Below the pieces are notes generated by a model. It did no database searches. It saw nothing but the letters and a program-made list of their open reading frames with translations, and was not told where the DNA came from. Shown here piece after piece: positions 1-12,600 of a stretch of DNA of 64,000 nt. Origin of the DNA: Luscinia megarhynchos (Eukaryota > Chordata > Aves > Passeriformes > Turdidae); the NCBI GenBank assembly GCA_034336665.1, contig JAPFBE010000002.1, positions 11,634,906 to 11,698,905 on the forward strand. The letters are read 5' to 3'. Each line of letters opens with the position of its first letter. The first letter of the stretch is position 1. The position numbers and the translations under genes are program-made.

Positions 1-973
1 GATTTCTATTAGTTTTTTGGAAAACCCCCTAAAAATGAGGTAGAGGTGGATTGTCAATGAACAGTGTTGAGTGTCCATTGCTGGGAGGTTTGAATGAATG
101 AGAAATATGGATTAAGGGGCTGGTAATACTGCATTGGAGCAGAGGCTCTCTGCTTGTGGTACTTTCTGTGCCTCTTGATGATCTGGTGATAAAGAGACCA
201 GATAAAGAGATTGCTGAGTTTATAAAGTAAGTCATATCCCTACTTATGCCTAATTGCCTATAATGATATTCTGCATTCCCATGAATGTGACTATCTGCTT
301 TTTTAAACACTTGGAATCATCAAATTACATGAAAAACACCATTAGCATGCAAGTTGCTCCCTCACAATAAACACCATTTAAAAAAGTAGTAAAGATGCCA
401 ACATTTTATGTGATATCCCTAAACTGTTTTTTCTTCCCCCACTGTACTCACCAACTGTTGTTTTTCAGACCACATTTGATGAAGAGACGAGTCTATATTA
501 ATATATTTGTATTTAAGGAAGGGATAAATCCATGTTCAAGCAGTTGGTGAAAAATGCACAGCACGCTAAGGAACACCATAAAAAGTGGCCTAGAATAGTA
601 TGGAAATGCCTGACAAATGTGAGCCTGCTGACATGGAAGGACACTTTTAATGCATTATTTATAGTTATTGCTTTACCACCACAAGCCATCGAGATCAAGG
701 TCACCCAGTGGACTTCTGGGCAGTGGGTCAAGACTTGAGAAGCAATATTGATAACAGCAGCTGTCAGTTTCTTGGATACAGCTGGTATTTTTCTAGGCAG
801 CAGAGTTTTCTAACTTCTCATGAACAATGGAAATCTGTTTGCTGTGAAACTGCTCATGTCTGTCTTGGTCACAACTCATTAACTGTGGGCAGTCCCAGGC
901 TTGGTGTAACTGCATCTTCCTGTAAATCAGCTAAGTAAATGCAACTCATACAAAAATTCTAGGTGGGGTTGTA

Positions 974-993
974 TTTTTTTTTTGTTTTGTTTT
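974..993. repeat. T-rich (TTTTG)n short repeat
   Basis: A run of ten T is followed by GTTTT units. It is a low-complexity tract of the kind common in bird introns and intergenic DNA. Confidence 0.7.
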
Positions 994-3739
994 ATGTTTC
1001 TCAGACTCTGTTTTTACTCACTGCCAGACATATATTCTAATATATTGAACTCTGAAAGCTGAAATCTTTCAGTGTGCTGGGAACAACAAGAATAAAATAT
1101 ATGCTGTGACTGAGGAAAATATAAACAGTCTTTGTGACTCTTTGCATAAGATTGTCTGTTTTAAAGGTTTCTAGCTCCTTTATAACATGCTCTTCATGAT
1201 TTTCATGAATTGTGAAGCCTTGTTTTGGTTTAGTGGCATTTTTTTTGGGCTTAGGTTTTTTAAATTTTATATGAGGTTTAATTTTTTCATTCATTATATT
1301 AAACATAATTAATTCTAAGGAGAAGTTGGAAGGAAAAGTCATTTTAATCTTTTTTGCCAAATCACATTCTCATTTAGTAATTTAAGTCACATCTCAAGGT
1401 GAGCTGTGAGATTTTCTCCAAAAATACTTTTGCCTGACAAGTACTCCTGAACTTCTGCAGAAGTTTTCCTCAATCTTCTTGCTTGGAGACTCTTAATTTT
1501 CCCCTCACTTGCTCCTATTCCTTCAAGTATTGCTTCCTGTTGCTTGTCTACTTCATTGGTTTACAGTTTAAACCACTTAGCAAAATGATGATGGAAGGCT
1601 TGATTAGCATTTTATTAAATTCCCTTTTTTGTTTGTTTTTACTCTGTGTTTTTATCTTACAGTTACATTTTCAGTGGCATTAAACAAACCATATTTATAT
1701 GTTCATCTCATATTGGGTCATGCACCTTCCATTCCAGAACAATCCATCAGCTTTTATTAACATAAATAATTATTTTCATTGAAAAAATGAGCAGCAAATC
1801 CAGGTGACCTCTTTTCAAGTGACTTGTGTATATGGACAGTATTAACTTTCTTCTGAGTGATCAGACTGCAAACTAGCTCTCAACATCTAATTGAAGAAAG
1901 AGAAAATCTTGAAAATAAATTACCTCTTATAATCCCCATATTTCTTTAAGAGACTTTGGAAGGACTTCATTCAAAGTAAGAAATAATCCCTAAGAGCAAC
2001 CAGAGCGAGGTGAAAACTGATGGATTCTCTGTGTACTTGCTTTAATCACTTGGAAAAAAACTTCAAGATTATACAAAGAAAGATGAAAACTGAGCACTGC
2101 ATCTGCCAGAATTACTGAGTTTCCATTAACTGCCAGACATTGTGGCATATTTTGCTCCTAGGATGGTGGTGTAAATTATTCTTATTGAAATTGAAGGAGT
2201 TGCACTGAAATTAATCTGGCATAATCCAGTGCAGACTTCCTCTCCTTCCTTTTCCGAAGCAATTTGATTCACATTTTGTATGTACAATAATTAATTTAAA
2301 CTAAGATGAAGTAGGCCATTTATCCTTGAAAGGATTTGGGATTTGAAGACTTCTAGTCCAATTTTCAGGAAGATTTCTGTTTATGTGGAAAAACCACTTA
2401 CAAAAATAAGCTAGGGCAGCAGAAATGAAGAAAGAAAAAAGCAGACAGAAAACTCCACCAACTGAACTTTCAATGCTTGTTTTGTAAAAGTTTGAGACAG
2501 AACCTACTAAAAGAATATTTGATATTGAATCATTTCCTTGTCTTAGGTAAAAAAAAAAATAAATCCATGATGAAGGATGTGGGTCTAACTGCCAAAAATG
2601 ACATGCCTATATAGTCTGCAGGCACTGGTGTGTGCTGTGCTCCTCATTAATCAGTGATTTTTGTATTTCTGCAAGTCAGATCAATATTTGTCACTGGTAA
2701 AATGAGGCTTTTGATCCAATATTTACATCAATTCGATGGCTAGTGGCCATGTACATGTCTACAGCTTTACTGGGGCAGTGGGGAAGCACTGACCATTTTG
2801 CTGCCACTGGGATTCCTTGGGGTTTTAGTGCAGGGACACTGCAGAGTCTCTGTGAGGAGACAGGGTGGGTGCAGCCAAGGATTTTGGGTTCAGGTGCTCG
2901 GTTCTGGCCATGCAGAGCTGGGCTGGCTCCCCCAGAGCTTCCTGGGTGTGTCTGTGAGGATCCAGCTGTGGGAAAGCAGGAGTTAATTAGAGGTCCTCAT
3001 GTGCTAAGGTATAAATGTCCAGTCAAGGAATGGCTTCACAAAATGTGTTTTAGAGTGGCAGTGGAGAGGTAATGATGAGTAGCATCACCCTGACAATGAC
3101 TCTACATATGGCCTTGGTGAAATACCTTGGCTTTTCCCACACACCTGTGCCAGGACACTCCATCATCTGACATCAAGGGTTGTTCCTGCAGTATTTCTTT
3201 CCTGTATTCCACAGAAACCAAGGGTCTGCAAAATTGATGGAACCCACCAAAATATTTCTCTTCCTGTGGCTTTCACCTGTGATTTCCATCCTAAAATTAT
3301 GACACTTGAAAAGTTGTTGGTAGAGAAAATGTGAACCTTTTGAGTTGCTTGTTTGCAACACCAAATAGGAACATATTCCTTCACCCAGTATATAAAATAA
3401 CCTTGCTCAGTTTAATACTTCTGATTTTGCTCTGATGTTTGCATGAATTTTTCAATTTAATTTGGAAGACCTATTGGTGGAAGACCAGTCAGGACTAAAT
3501 AGTGAATTTAGTGACTTTTTATGAGTAGAAGTATTGAATTGCCTTCACTGTTTGCAAGGTGATGCTCTCATCTTCCTTTACCTGCCCACCGTGAGTTTAC
3601 CAAGTATCTCTGCTAAGCACTATGAGAAAAATACCCAGGCTAATTTTCAGATTACCTTTCTTTAATTGATTTTATACAGTTTTCTGGATATAATTACTTT
3701 TTTTCATAATCAAGTATTTCTGAAACAAAAATTATATAT

Positions 3740-3757
3740 TAAATAAATAAATAAATG
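3740..3757. repeat. (AAAT)n microsatellite
   Basis: About four and a half perfect AAAT units follow an AT-rich stretch. It is short and probably only weakly variable. Confidence 0.7.
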
Positions 3758-5350
3758 AATATAAAAATAATCCAAATTATCTGCTCTTTTTTCTGCAAAA
3801 CCTGAAATTTGAATTAACCTATCAAAGCTGGAATCATAAAGCTTACTTTCCAAACTCTCTGGAGCTGTGTTCAGCTGTATGTTGCTGTGGGGAAGAAAAG
3901 CCAGCTTTAAAATGCTTTTATGCCTTTCTAATTTCAGGACCAACTGGGAGACTTGTTGGTCCCTGGCCACTTTGCAGTAATCTCTGAGCTCTCATTTATG
4001 CTGTTATTTATTTATAATGTTACTTATGATTCCCAGGAGGTTGATGTCCTGGAGAGGGAAGCAGTATGACCAAGATATGGACTCTGGCTATTGTTTTTCC
4101 TCTTGGTTATGCCTCTTGCAGTAAAGGCTAAAAGATAAAAATTGTCACTCCTGCAAGGTGAGGTGTTCTCCAGTTGAGCTGGCTGCTTTAAACTCCTGGT
4201 GAAGCATAAAACACCTGGGACAGGAGGATGAGATGAGCCTTCTGTGGCACAGCTGGGGTTATTAACTGAACATGAAATGCATTGCTGGACCCATGTGTTC
4301 CACAGGAGAACTCAGTGAGAATTCCTGATAGGGCACATTGCCATTTGAACCTGCAACATGGGGGAATCATTCTTTTGTTTCCTTCCTTTCTCTTGCTATA
4401 CCAACGAATTAAAAAGAGGTGAAAATCACAGAGATTAGAAAGGGGAAGGACTGTTAGGTCTAGACTAAGGATAGAATATAGAGCTTGGTTTTTACTCCAA
4501 GATTTAACGTTGCATCACTGGTCAGCCTATAATAAGAGCATGTGATTCATTCCTATGTCAAGGCAGATTTACACTTGCTATTCTGTATGTATGGTGTGCT
4601 TTGTCCTGTCCATGTGCAAGTACCTTGAATTATGGTATTTCCATATATACCCTCTAGAGACTATTTTGCAGGCTGATACATTGTATTGTTAATGTGTATT
4701 TTTTCCTAATTAATTCCGCATGGGTTTTACTTCCTTTCTTTTATTTTTTTTCGTTGTTGTTGTACCAATCTCAAACTCTTTTCCTCCCTTTGTGATTATT
4801 CTTGGACATTTTATCATGCATATATGCTATAACAGGAAAGAGGTCACTTTGAGAGTGGATTTCCTATACTAACAGAGAGGACATATTTCCTATGCTTGGT
4901 GGGGCAGCTAATCACCACACACCTGATGAACTGTGTTATATTCACTACTCATATTGTGTCTCTTATATTTAGTTTTGAAACAGCTGATATCTTTTCCACC
5001 AGCCATGTTGCTCTTGCAATTCTTACAACTCTCAGGGATCCTGAAATAGATGATCTGGTCCCCTTCCATTTTTCAAGGCAAGAGACCTCTAATAGGACTG
5101 GCAGTGGGAATGTGAGGCTTTCACTTACTGAGTCTGAGCTCTAATGCTTAGCACCAAAAGCTAAGCTGTAAATTGCTAACAAGTCTGGATGGTGTGCCTT
5201 TACAGGCTGAAAAGACTGGCTGTAGATAAATACACACAGAGAACTGTGTATTTATCACAGCAGGCTTCTAAAAAAGACAAGTCTGCATCTCCCTGAAGGA
5301 ACAGTTTCAGTTGGAATGGGACTGAGTGGCACAGAGTTTTGCCTACAATC

Positions 5351-5371
5351 TGTGTATGTATGTGTGTGTGT
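5351..5371. repeat. Short (TG)n/(TATG)n microsatellite
   Basis: TGTGTATGTATGTGTGTGTG forms an imperfect alternating purine-pyrimidine tract. It is too short to expect strong length variation. Confidence 0.6.
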
Positions 5372-7808
5372 TGGTCTTGGGTGGATAGGAGAGGAATGTA
5401 CTCCCTGCAATGGACAAGGGCAGAGGCTGAAGCTCATTTTATCTGCTGAAGAACTCAGGAGGCACTCCTGAGTACATTTTCCATCAATTCTTTCAGGTGG
5501 TGAATTATGGGATAATTCAGAGACTGGTGACTAAACTCCAGTTAAAAGCACTGGAGCATGTAGTATTGATTATTATGATAACAACTAAGTTTAAGCCAGC
5601 TAAAGAGTAGATGTTTGAGCAGGGGCTGACATGATTGGCAGGACAGTTGTGAAGTTGGGACCGCCTGACATTGAATAAGCAGTCCATGTTGGGTGTGACA
5701 GGGGAAGGAAGCTCATGAAGCTAAGGATGGACAGAAGTGATCAAAGCAGGCTCAAACACAGTGTCTCCAGCAGCCTTCTGGAGAAAGCTCAGTTGTGCCT
5801 GTGTTCAAGGTCTCATTTTTCCAGGAGAGTGCAGAAGCTGGATGTGGTATGAGAGAAGCTTCACCTCTGCAGCTACTTGTGAGAAAAAAAAATGCAGATA
5901 TTAGCACTAGGATTCAGACTACAATAATCACTGTGAGGCAGAACAGGCTGTTTTCAAAAGGGGCACCATGCTGCTTGTTTCTCCCAATTTCATTAGTTGC
6001 TATGAGGCCATGCTGGCAGCAGGGTTAGGAGGCTGATCCAGCTCAAACTTCACCCAGGAAAATTGAGTTATGCTTTTGTGGCTGCTCATGCTTAGGCTGG
6101 CTTGAAATGATGGAAGCTGCCAGCTCAGACTGTGCTCCAAAGATGATGTCCATGCTGTGAGCCTGAGTGACAGGCAGAATAATGGCATTGTCTACACAGA
6201 AACCAAGCTGGGGAGGGGGAATCACAGTTCTGTTTTAACCACCATGAACTTCAGCTGACAGCTAAACACCCGTGAGGAGATGTCAGAGAGACAGACACAG
6301 ATTTTATCCTGTAAAGAAGGAGACAAGTCTGGAGCAGAGAGAGATGTCTATAGGTCATCAGGCTAGAGACAGCAGATGAGTTTGGATTGGTGGATAAAAT
6401 TACTTGCACATTTTTCTTGCCTTTATCAGAATTCTTTCCAATATGTCAGTTGCTACATTTCTGTTAGAGAATGGCTTCACACTCAGCATATTGCAGCAGA
6501 TTGATCTTCATCAAGATCGTGATGTGATGTCCTGTATCTGGAGATCTAAACCGTGCTGGCCCCTCCTCTGAGTTTGGGCTATTGTAAATTCATGCTCTTT
6601 TCCACACTTCTGCTCTGTGATTTTATATTTTGAATTGTTTCTTTTCTACAAAACTGGCTGATCATTTTCCTGACTATGTTTTTTTAATTTCTCCAGAAGC
6701 TCTGAATTATGTCTTGTTATCCTTGCAGTGATGTGCACAGAGCTCCTCGTTGTGTGAGTGAAAGAAGGTTTGTAGAACCTCATGAGGTGCACACCTTGCA
6801 GCACAACCCTTGTGAGACATATAACCTGAAAAAACACAGAAGATAAAATGGTCCTTTTCAGCAGTCGTGATCATCTGAGTATTTTAGATTATATAATTTG
6901 CTGTTTAGCCTGCCTGCCCCTCCTAGTCTTTGTTTCCTTCCCATATATATCTTGAGACATTGTAAGTGTTTAGTTCCTATCTCCTTGGGTGGTAACAAAC
7001 CTCATATATTTTTTTATAAAAGTTTGTGGGGAGTCAATGACCTGTTCAAAACCATGCTGCCAGTATTGTACAGTGTGCCTTAAATATCTTACAATGCATT
7101 TACAATACATTTAGAGGACATGACAATTATATTGTCAAGCACCACAGATTACTGCAAAGATAGACAGTATAATACATTACAAAAATTGTCCTTTTCTGGC
7201 TTAGACATACTCTGAAAACAAATTTAATGAAATGAGTAGGCTTTATCATTGAATAAAAGTAATTTTGCTGACTATTGATGAGTTATAACTATTTAAAAAC
7301 ACATTCAAAATAAATTATGCCATTTGTGGATAAACAGTGAACAATAACAGTAGGATGTTTGTAAAATGATTTGCATTTGAGAGGGTATTTTTTCCTAATC
7401 AAATTAAAATTTGCCATCTATTATGAAAGTTTCAATTTAATCTAAAAATTATTTTGAAAAAAATTACCTTGAAATTTGTATATTACTTTGATCATACTTG
7501 AATATGTTGCAAGTGAATAGAACCACTTGGAAATTATCTGTGTTTGCAAACACTTCAGTAAAATATGAACATTTTAAAAGTATATGATATGCTGGAGGCA
7601 TGATATTTAATAATCTATCCCCAAGCTTCCCATAAAATTTTTGGCAGGGAAAACTATTGTATTTTACTCCACTGGAATAAGGTAGTGTTATTTTTATGAA
7701 ATCAACTGAAATTTTATAGAATAAATTACTCTCAAAAATGAAATATTGGAAGTAGAGGAGTAATTTTTCTCATACACTGGAAGAAGGGTTAAAAAGTCAA
7801 TGAATTGT

Positions 7809-7829
7809 CTCCTCAGAAAAACTGAGGAG
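7809..7829. repeat. Perfect 8-bp inverted repeat (hairpin)
   Basis: CTCCTCAG is followed by a five-A spacer and CTGAGGAG, giving a perfect 8-bp stem. A closely similar hairpin occurs at 62312-62333. It has no adjacent T-run or gene to suggest a terminator, and the function is unknown. Confidence 0.5.
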
Positions 7830-9585
7830 TGAGAAACACCAAGGGAGAGAAGAGGGAAAGAGAGAGAAAATTTTTACATCTTAATTCCAAAAAGTTTCTA
7901 TTTTCATGGAGCCCATTTTCCAGGCCAGACTCTTTTACTAGCAAGAATTTTAACTGAAGTTGCAATATTAGGTTACCTACCTTCTATTTATTAATATATG
8001 GAATTGAAAAATGATAAATCATTTGTCTTTCTTGATTTAATTGTATTTATTAAGAGTATTTATTAGCCTTTCCAGGAAGAAATCAGAGGTGTATTTGGTT
8101 CATAGTAATTGTTTTGTGTAGACTGATGAAAAAGGATGTTTCAGTTGGAGTGGGAGTTTGTGTGATGGAAGTGTCGTCTGCAGCCACACAGAGGAGCACA
8201 GACAGACAGGGCAGGCAGGAAACCTGATCAACACTCTGTCCCAGCTGCTGCTAGAGCTGTCCCCAGGGAACCTTCAGCCCCATGGCAAAGATGAGTATGT
8301 GGACAAGACTGGAATGCAGGGAAGAGACCTTTGGGATTACATGAAAGTGATTATGGGATTTTTAGGGGGGTCGCCAAAGGTGGAGAAAGGAAGGGATTGA
8401 CAAGGAGGGATATGGGAATAGCCTGGCTGTCTGGAGGGGAACAGGGATGGGCTGTGTGTTTGTGTGAGTGCTGAGCATGCCTGTGATGGTTTGTGTGACC
8501 AGCTCTGTGTGTCTGTACTGCACACAGGTGTCTGCCTATGCACCTGTTGGGAATGTGTGCTGGGCTTGCTATTCCCTGCATACTGAGTACCCTGAAGAAA
8601 TCCCTAAAAACATATCATACCATGTTCTATGTCAAACATGCAAGGTTCACTTATAGCATTTTCTGTGTGAGTGTTCACTTACAATGCAAAGTCCTAATGT
8701 GTTAACTTAGCTGAAGAAGCTGAGAATCAAACTAGTATTGCTCAATATATTTAACAGATATATGAACATATAGTATTGATGTATTGTATATTGTGCATAT
8801 GAATATTCTATTTGAATATTGTACTGTTATTCTTTCCATGTTTCTAAATTTGTGAGAAAGTTAATATCCTGTTACCCAACAATGCATTTAGACTATTTCC
8901 CATTCCTTTTTGTGTGGTCTGGAATTAAAGCACAGCAATGGTACCCGGCTGAGAGCTGCACTGTTTTACACATCTGAGTGTGGGAAGGAATGCTGCTCTT
9001 TTGCCCTCCTGACATAAAAATGAGGTGTATGGTTGCAAGCAGAACACACTGGGACAAAAACCCCACCATTAAATCAATTTATGCTGTTCCACAGGTTCAC
9101 ACCTTTGTAGAGCACTGGGAAAGACTGAGCAACCTCCATGCCCTAAGAACATTCAGACATTCCCCGTGAAAACTGTAATAGATTGTGTATGTCCAATAGA
9201 ACCAAGTTTCAGCAATTTGCTCCTCTTATTTTTGAGCCTAAAGTTCCCCAGGAGCACTCAGAAACTGGATCTCTGACACGACATTTTTTGCCAATGTAGA
9301 CAAATCTGAGGAAAGAAGCAAGATGAGCAGGAGGCTGAAGCATAATAGTTTCCCTGCCCACCCTTAACCATGACTAGTAGGACCTTGACTAATCTGCCCC
9401 TGCCAGTATTTTACAATCCAAATTGCACAGACTAAGTCCTCCTCTTTTTGGTAGGGCCCTCACCTCCCGCAGTGTATGTCATCAAGAGCAGCCAAGTGAC
9501 TTTGTGCTGCCCTATTATGTATGTAAACATAAATTTCTTATGCAGAAAAGGATGATAATACCTTAGAACTGACCTTGGGAATTGC

Positions 9586-9610
9586 TTTTTTTTTGTTTTG
9601 TTTTGTTTTG
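9586..9610. repeat. (TTTTG)n short repeat
   Basis: A run of nine T is followed by three GTTTT-type units. This is simple low-complexity sequence. The DNA immediately downstream (to about 9800) is less repetitive and contains rare CpGs. Confidence 0.7.
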
Positions 9611-12600
9611 CTCTGCTTGCTTTTTATTCCGCGCAGGTTCTGGGAGACAAAGGCAGCTCCCTGTTTTTAATTACTGTAAGTCGCTTGTAAGTAGCTGGAA
9701 CAGCTTTTTATGCAACCTGATTTGAATATATTCCAGGCTGAAGATAGACACCTATTTTAAAGGCACAGCATGCTCATCGTGGCTCTCTGCCAATCAAGCA
9801 GTTGTCACTTGCTAGACAGTCCTAAACAACTTCTGCTCCTTCCTCGATTCGCTGTCTGTCTGACTGATGGAAACGGCAGGGCTTCTCCCCTTCCCCCTCC
9901 CCTTTCCTTTTCCCCTGAACCAGTGTCACCACATGGCAGCAGAATCCAGCCACTGCTGCCTAGAACAAGGCAATGTTTGTGCTGCTGGCCCCAGGGCTGG
10001 GATAAGGACCCCTGCAAGCGAGCAGGGCAGATTATCAGTGTAATTCCCCAAGAATCCTCTGCTTTCCACAGCTCCTTGGGGTGGATAGGAGGTGAAGACG
10101 GTTTAGCTGGTTTTATTTTGCTTTTTAAACTTCTCAAGCTCTCTCAAGACTGAAAGAAATGAAATCCAGATCTGTTTTTTTTTCCTGAATCCCGCCCAGC
10201 CAGATTATGTATAGATTGTGTGTGAGTATTGTGGTCTGGCCTTGTAACAATAACACTCAAAGACTTAATCTGCAGCAAAGCTACACATGATAAGTGCATG
10301 GAAATATTTATTCTTCTGTTTTATCTCCACAACACAGTTATAGGGAAGCAGCAAAGCACCCAACACACCTCAGCACCTCTGCAGAGGAATCCACTGAACC
10401 TCAGTTTGTTTTGTTCCATCTCCTCCCTTACCTATTGTTGTACTCCTTGCTTGCTTACTGGGGTATAGGCTCCAAACACTTTGAAGGAAGTCCTAGAAAT
10501 GTTCTCTCTGGACTACTGAAAATATTCTAACTTCTTGCATCTGATTTTTGAGACCTTGATTCTTATACGTATGTGTATTTTAAAGGCTTTTCTTTATCCA
10601 GTGACTTTATTTTAATTCCATCAAAATTTGGCTGATGGCCATATGGGGCAAAAGCACATCCTGGTGTCAGTCCTGCAGTTTATGGCTTATTATTATTTGT
10701 GATTTCTAAAATTTCTTGATTTAAGTTTTGTGTGGCCAGTTTTGTTAAACTTTTGACACGGTGATAAATAAAAAAAAATTCTGATGGTTGTGATGCTTAG
10801 TTGTGTCTTTAATATTGTTAGATATAAAATTCTTTCTTCCCTTAGAAATAGGAACGTTACATAACTGACTGAGTCTCATCATTTTAGAGACTTTGAGTTC
10901 AAGGTACTGTTTCTAATATCTTCATTTTTCCTTTGCTTGGCTTAGGTGATATCACTGCTGCTAATTAATGAGGAGAAAAAAATAAAAGAAAATGAAAGCT
11001 TTCCTTAATGTCTCTTCTCTTTACAACTAACTTACTCTGCATTTTGTTCCTGACTGAGCCTTTTGGCAGAACTCAAACTGCTGGAGGAGACTGTTCATGG
11101 TTTCTCCCACATCCCTTTTCTTGCTTACTGTTGCTGGTTTTAGCTGCCTTTTCCCAGAACTTTATAGGTTTTATTTAAATAATTGTCACAGTGATGATGG
11201 CCTGTTAGCAATGTCACCTCTGTGTCTATGGTGTGACATACATTGTACCCAGGTTCTTTATATTATGGTCGCTGGACAGATACAGAAATGAAAAATCAGA
11301 AAATTCTCTGTTAGGCTGTTCACACTTCCTTACCAATGTGGATATTCTGTACTTTTCCTATATTTCCTATCACTATATTTACTATTTCCTACTTGCCTCC
11401 CTAGGTTGCAAACATTAAGGCAGTGTGGTTTAAACCATTCTGATTTTTCAACTGCTATTAATAAAATCGATATCACCCATAAAAATGTGCTCTGTGTCTC
11501 GACTTCCTGTCTGGTTAGGCTGCCCCATGACTACAAGTCTCCTTAATCTGTTCTATGAGAGCATGTGTCTAGCTACAGAAATTCTCTGCGTGCTTGGTGT
11601 TTATGCAGTTCAAATATGTTTAAACATCTATTTGTCTTTCCATCTTTGTCAAATGTTTGCCCTCAGATTTTTCAATTTTTTCCTTGCAAGGCAAGTTTTC
11701 CAGGCTCTATGACTTTGTGTTTGTTTTTGGCTTTTTCTCAGAAGTCACAATCTGTCAATGCTAGAGTTAGTTGGGAATTTTCCAGTGAAAAGGTTCTTTG
11801 TTTTGCTTTTCATTTAAAAGGGTTTTTTTTCTAAATTAAGAGAGATTTCTTCTGCAGAAGGTATTTGCTTCTTCTTTCCTCGCACATGTTTTAGTTTGGT
11901 ATGATCTGAATAGATGCATTTAGTTTTGTGAAACCAAATGGCTGCTTCTTGCTTCTTGTTAACTGGCCAAAATACCTAAACTACTCTTAAATATGTTTTT
12001 TGTGGAAGAATTCAGGCACCTAATCACACAGCAGCCCCTCATCTGGTTGAAACACTATATTGAAAATCCCATCAGTGGAAAACAATGGCAGATCATGGGA
12101 GATATAAATTGACCAAGGGCAGGAAGGAAGAAAGGGATAATTGTCAAACTGAAATGGATATTGTTGATAGTGCCTGGCATTCCCAATAGCAGCCTTACAG
12201 AGTAGGTAGATTTGGGTGACACTGAGTTTCAGACTCAGAAATGTTCTGAAGGACTTCTCATTGCTGCAGGTCAGCAGCAGGTTCATTCATTACTGTTATT
12301 ACTGATTTCCCAGAAAGATGTGCTTAATTAAGCTGGCTGCTGCCATCACATGAATTTAAAGGCAAACTGCTAATGTGAGCTATTTATTCCATGCACCATT
12401 GAACACCCTGCCAATAGTGCCTATAATAATATAAAAATGTTGTTATGATTACTAAGAGTGTGTGCTAAAAGGCTGAAGACATTTTGTCACTTGGCATCCA
12501 TAAGGTTTAAAATATGTTGGCCAGGGTTTAGCATTAAAAAAAAAAAAGAGCCTAAAAAAAGCATAATTGTAACTAAAATATCTTGCCCTCATAAACACAC

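Larger units (their letters stand above)
1..9585. other. Non-coding AT-rich stretch, no gene seen
   Basis: No reading frame here has a recognisable domain, and all are about 100 codons or shorter. Most of it is AT-rich unique sequence. Visible small features are a T-run with TTTTG units at 974-993, (AAAT)n at about 3740-3757, a TG-rich stretch at 5351-5371 and a perfect 8-bp-stem hairpin at 7809-7829. A GC-richer patch lies at about 2743-2990 with no CpG island character. The block at about 2090-2260 (homeodomain-like AT cores, few runs) could be a conserved element, but this is only an impression from reading. The reading frames around 5.8-6.2 kb on both strands overlap each other and are not convincing. 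Confidence 0.75.
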
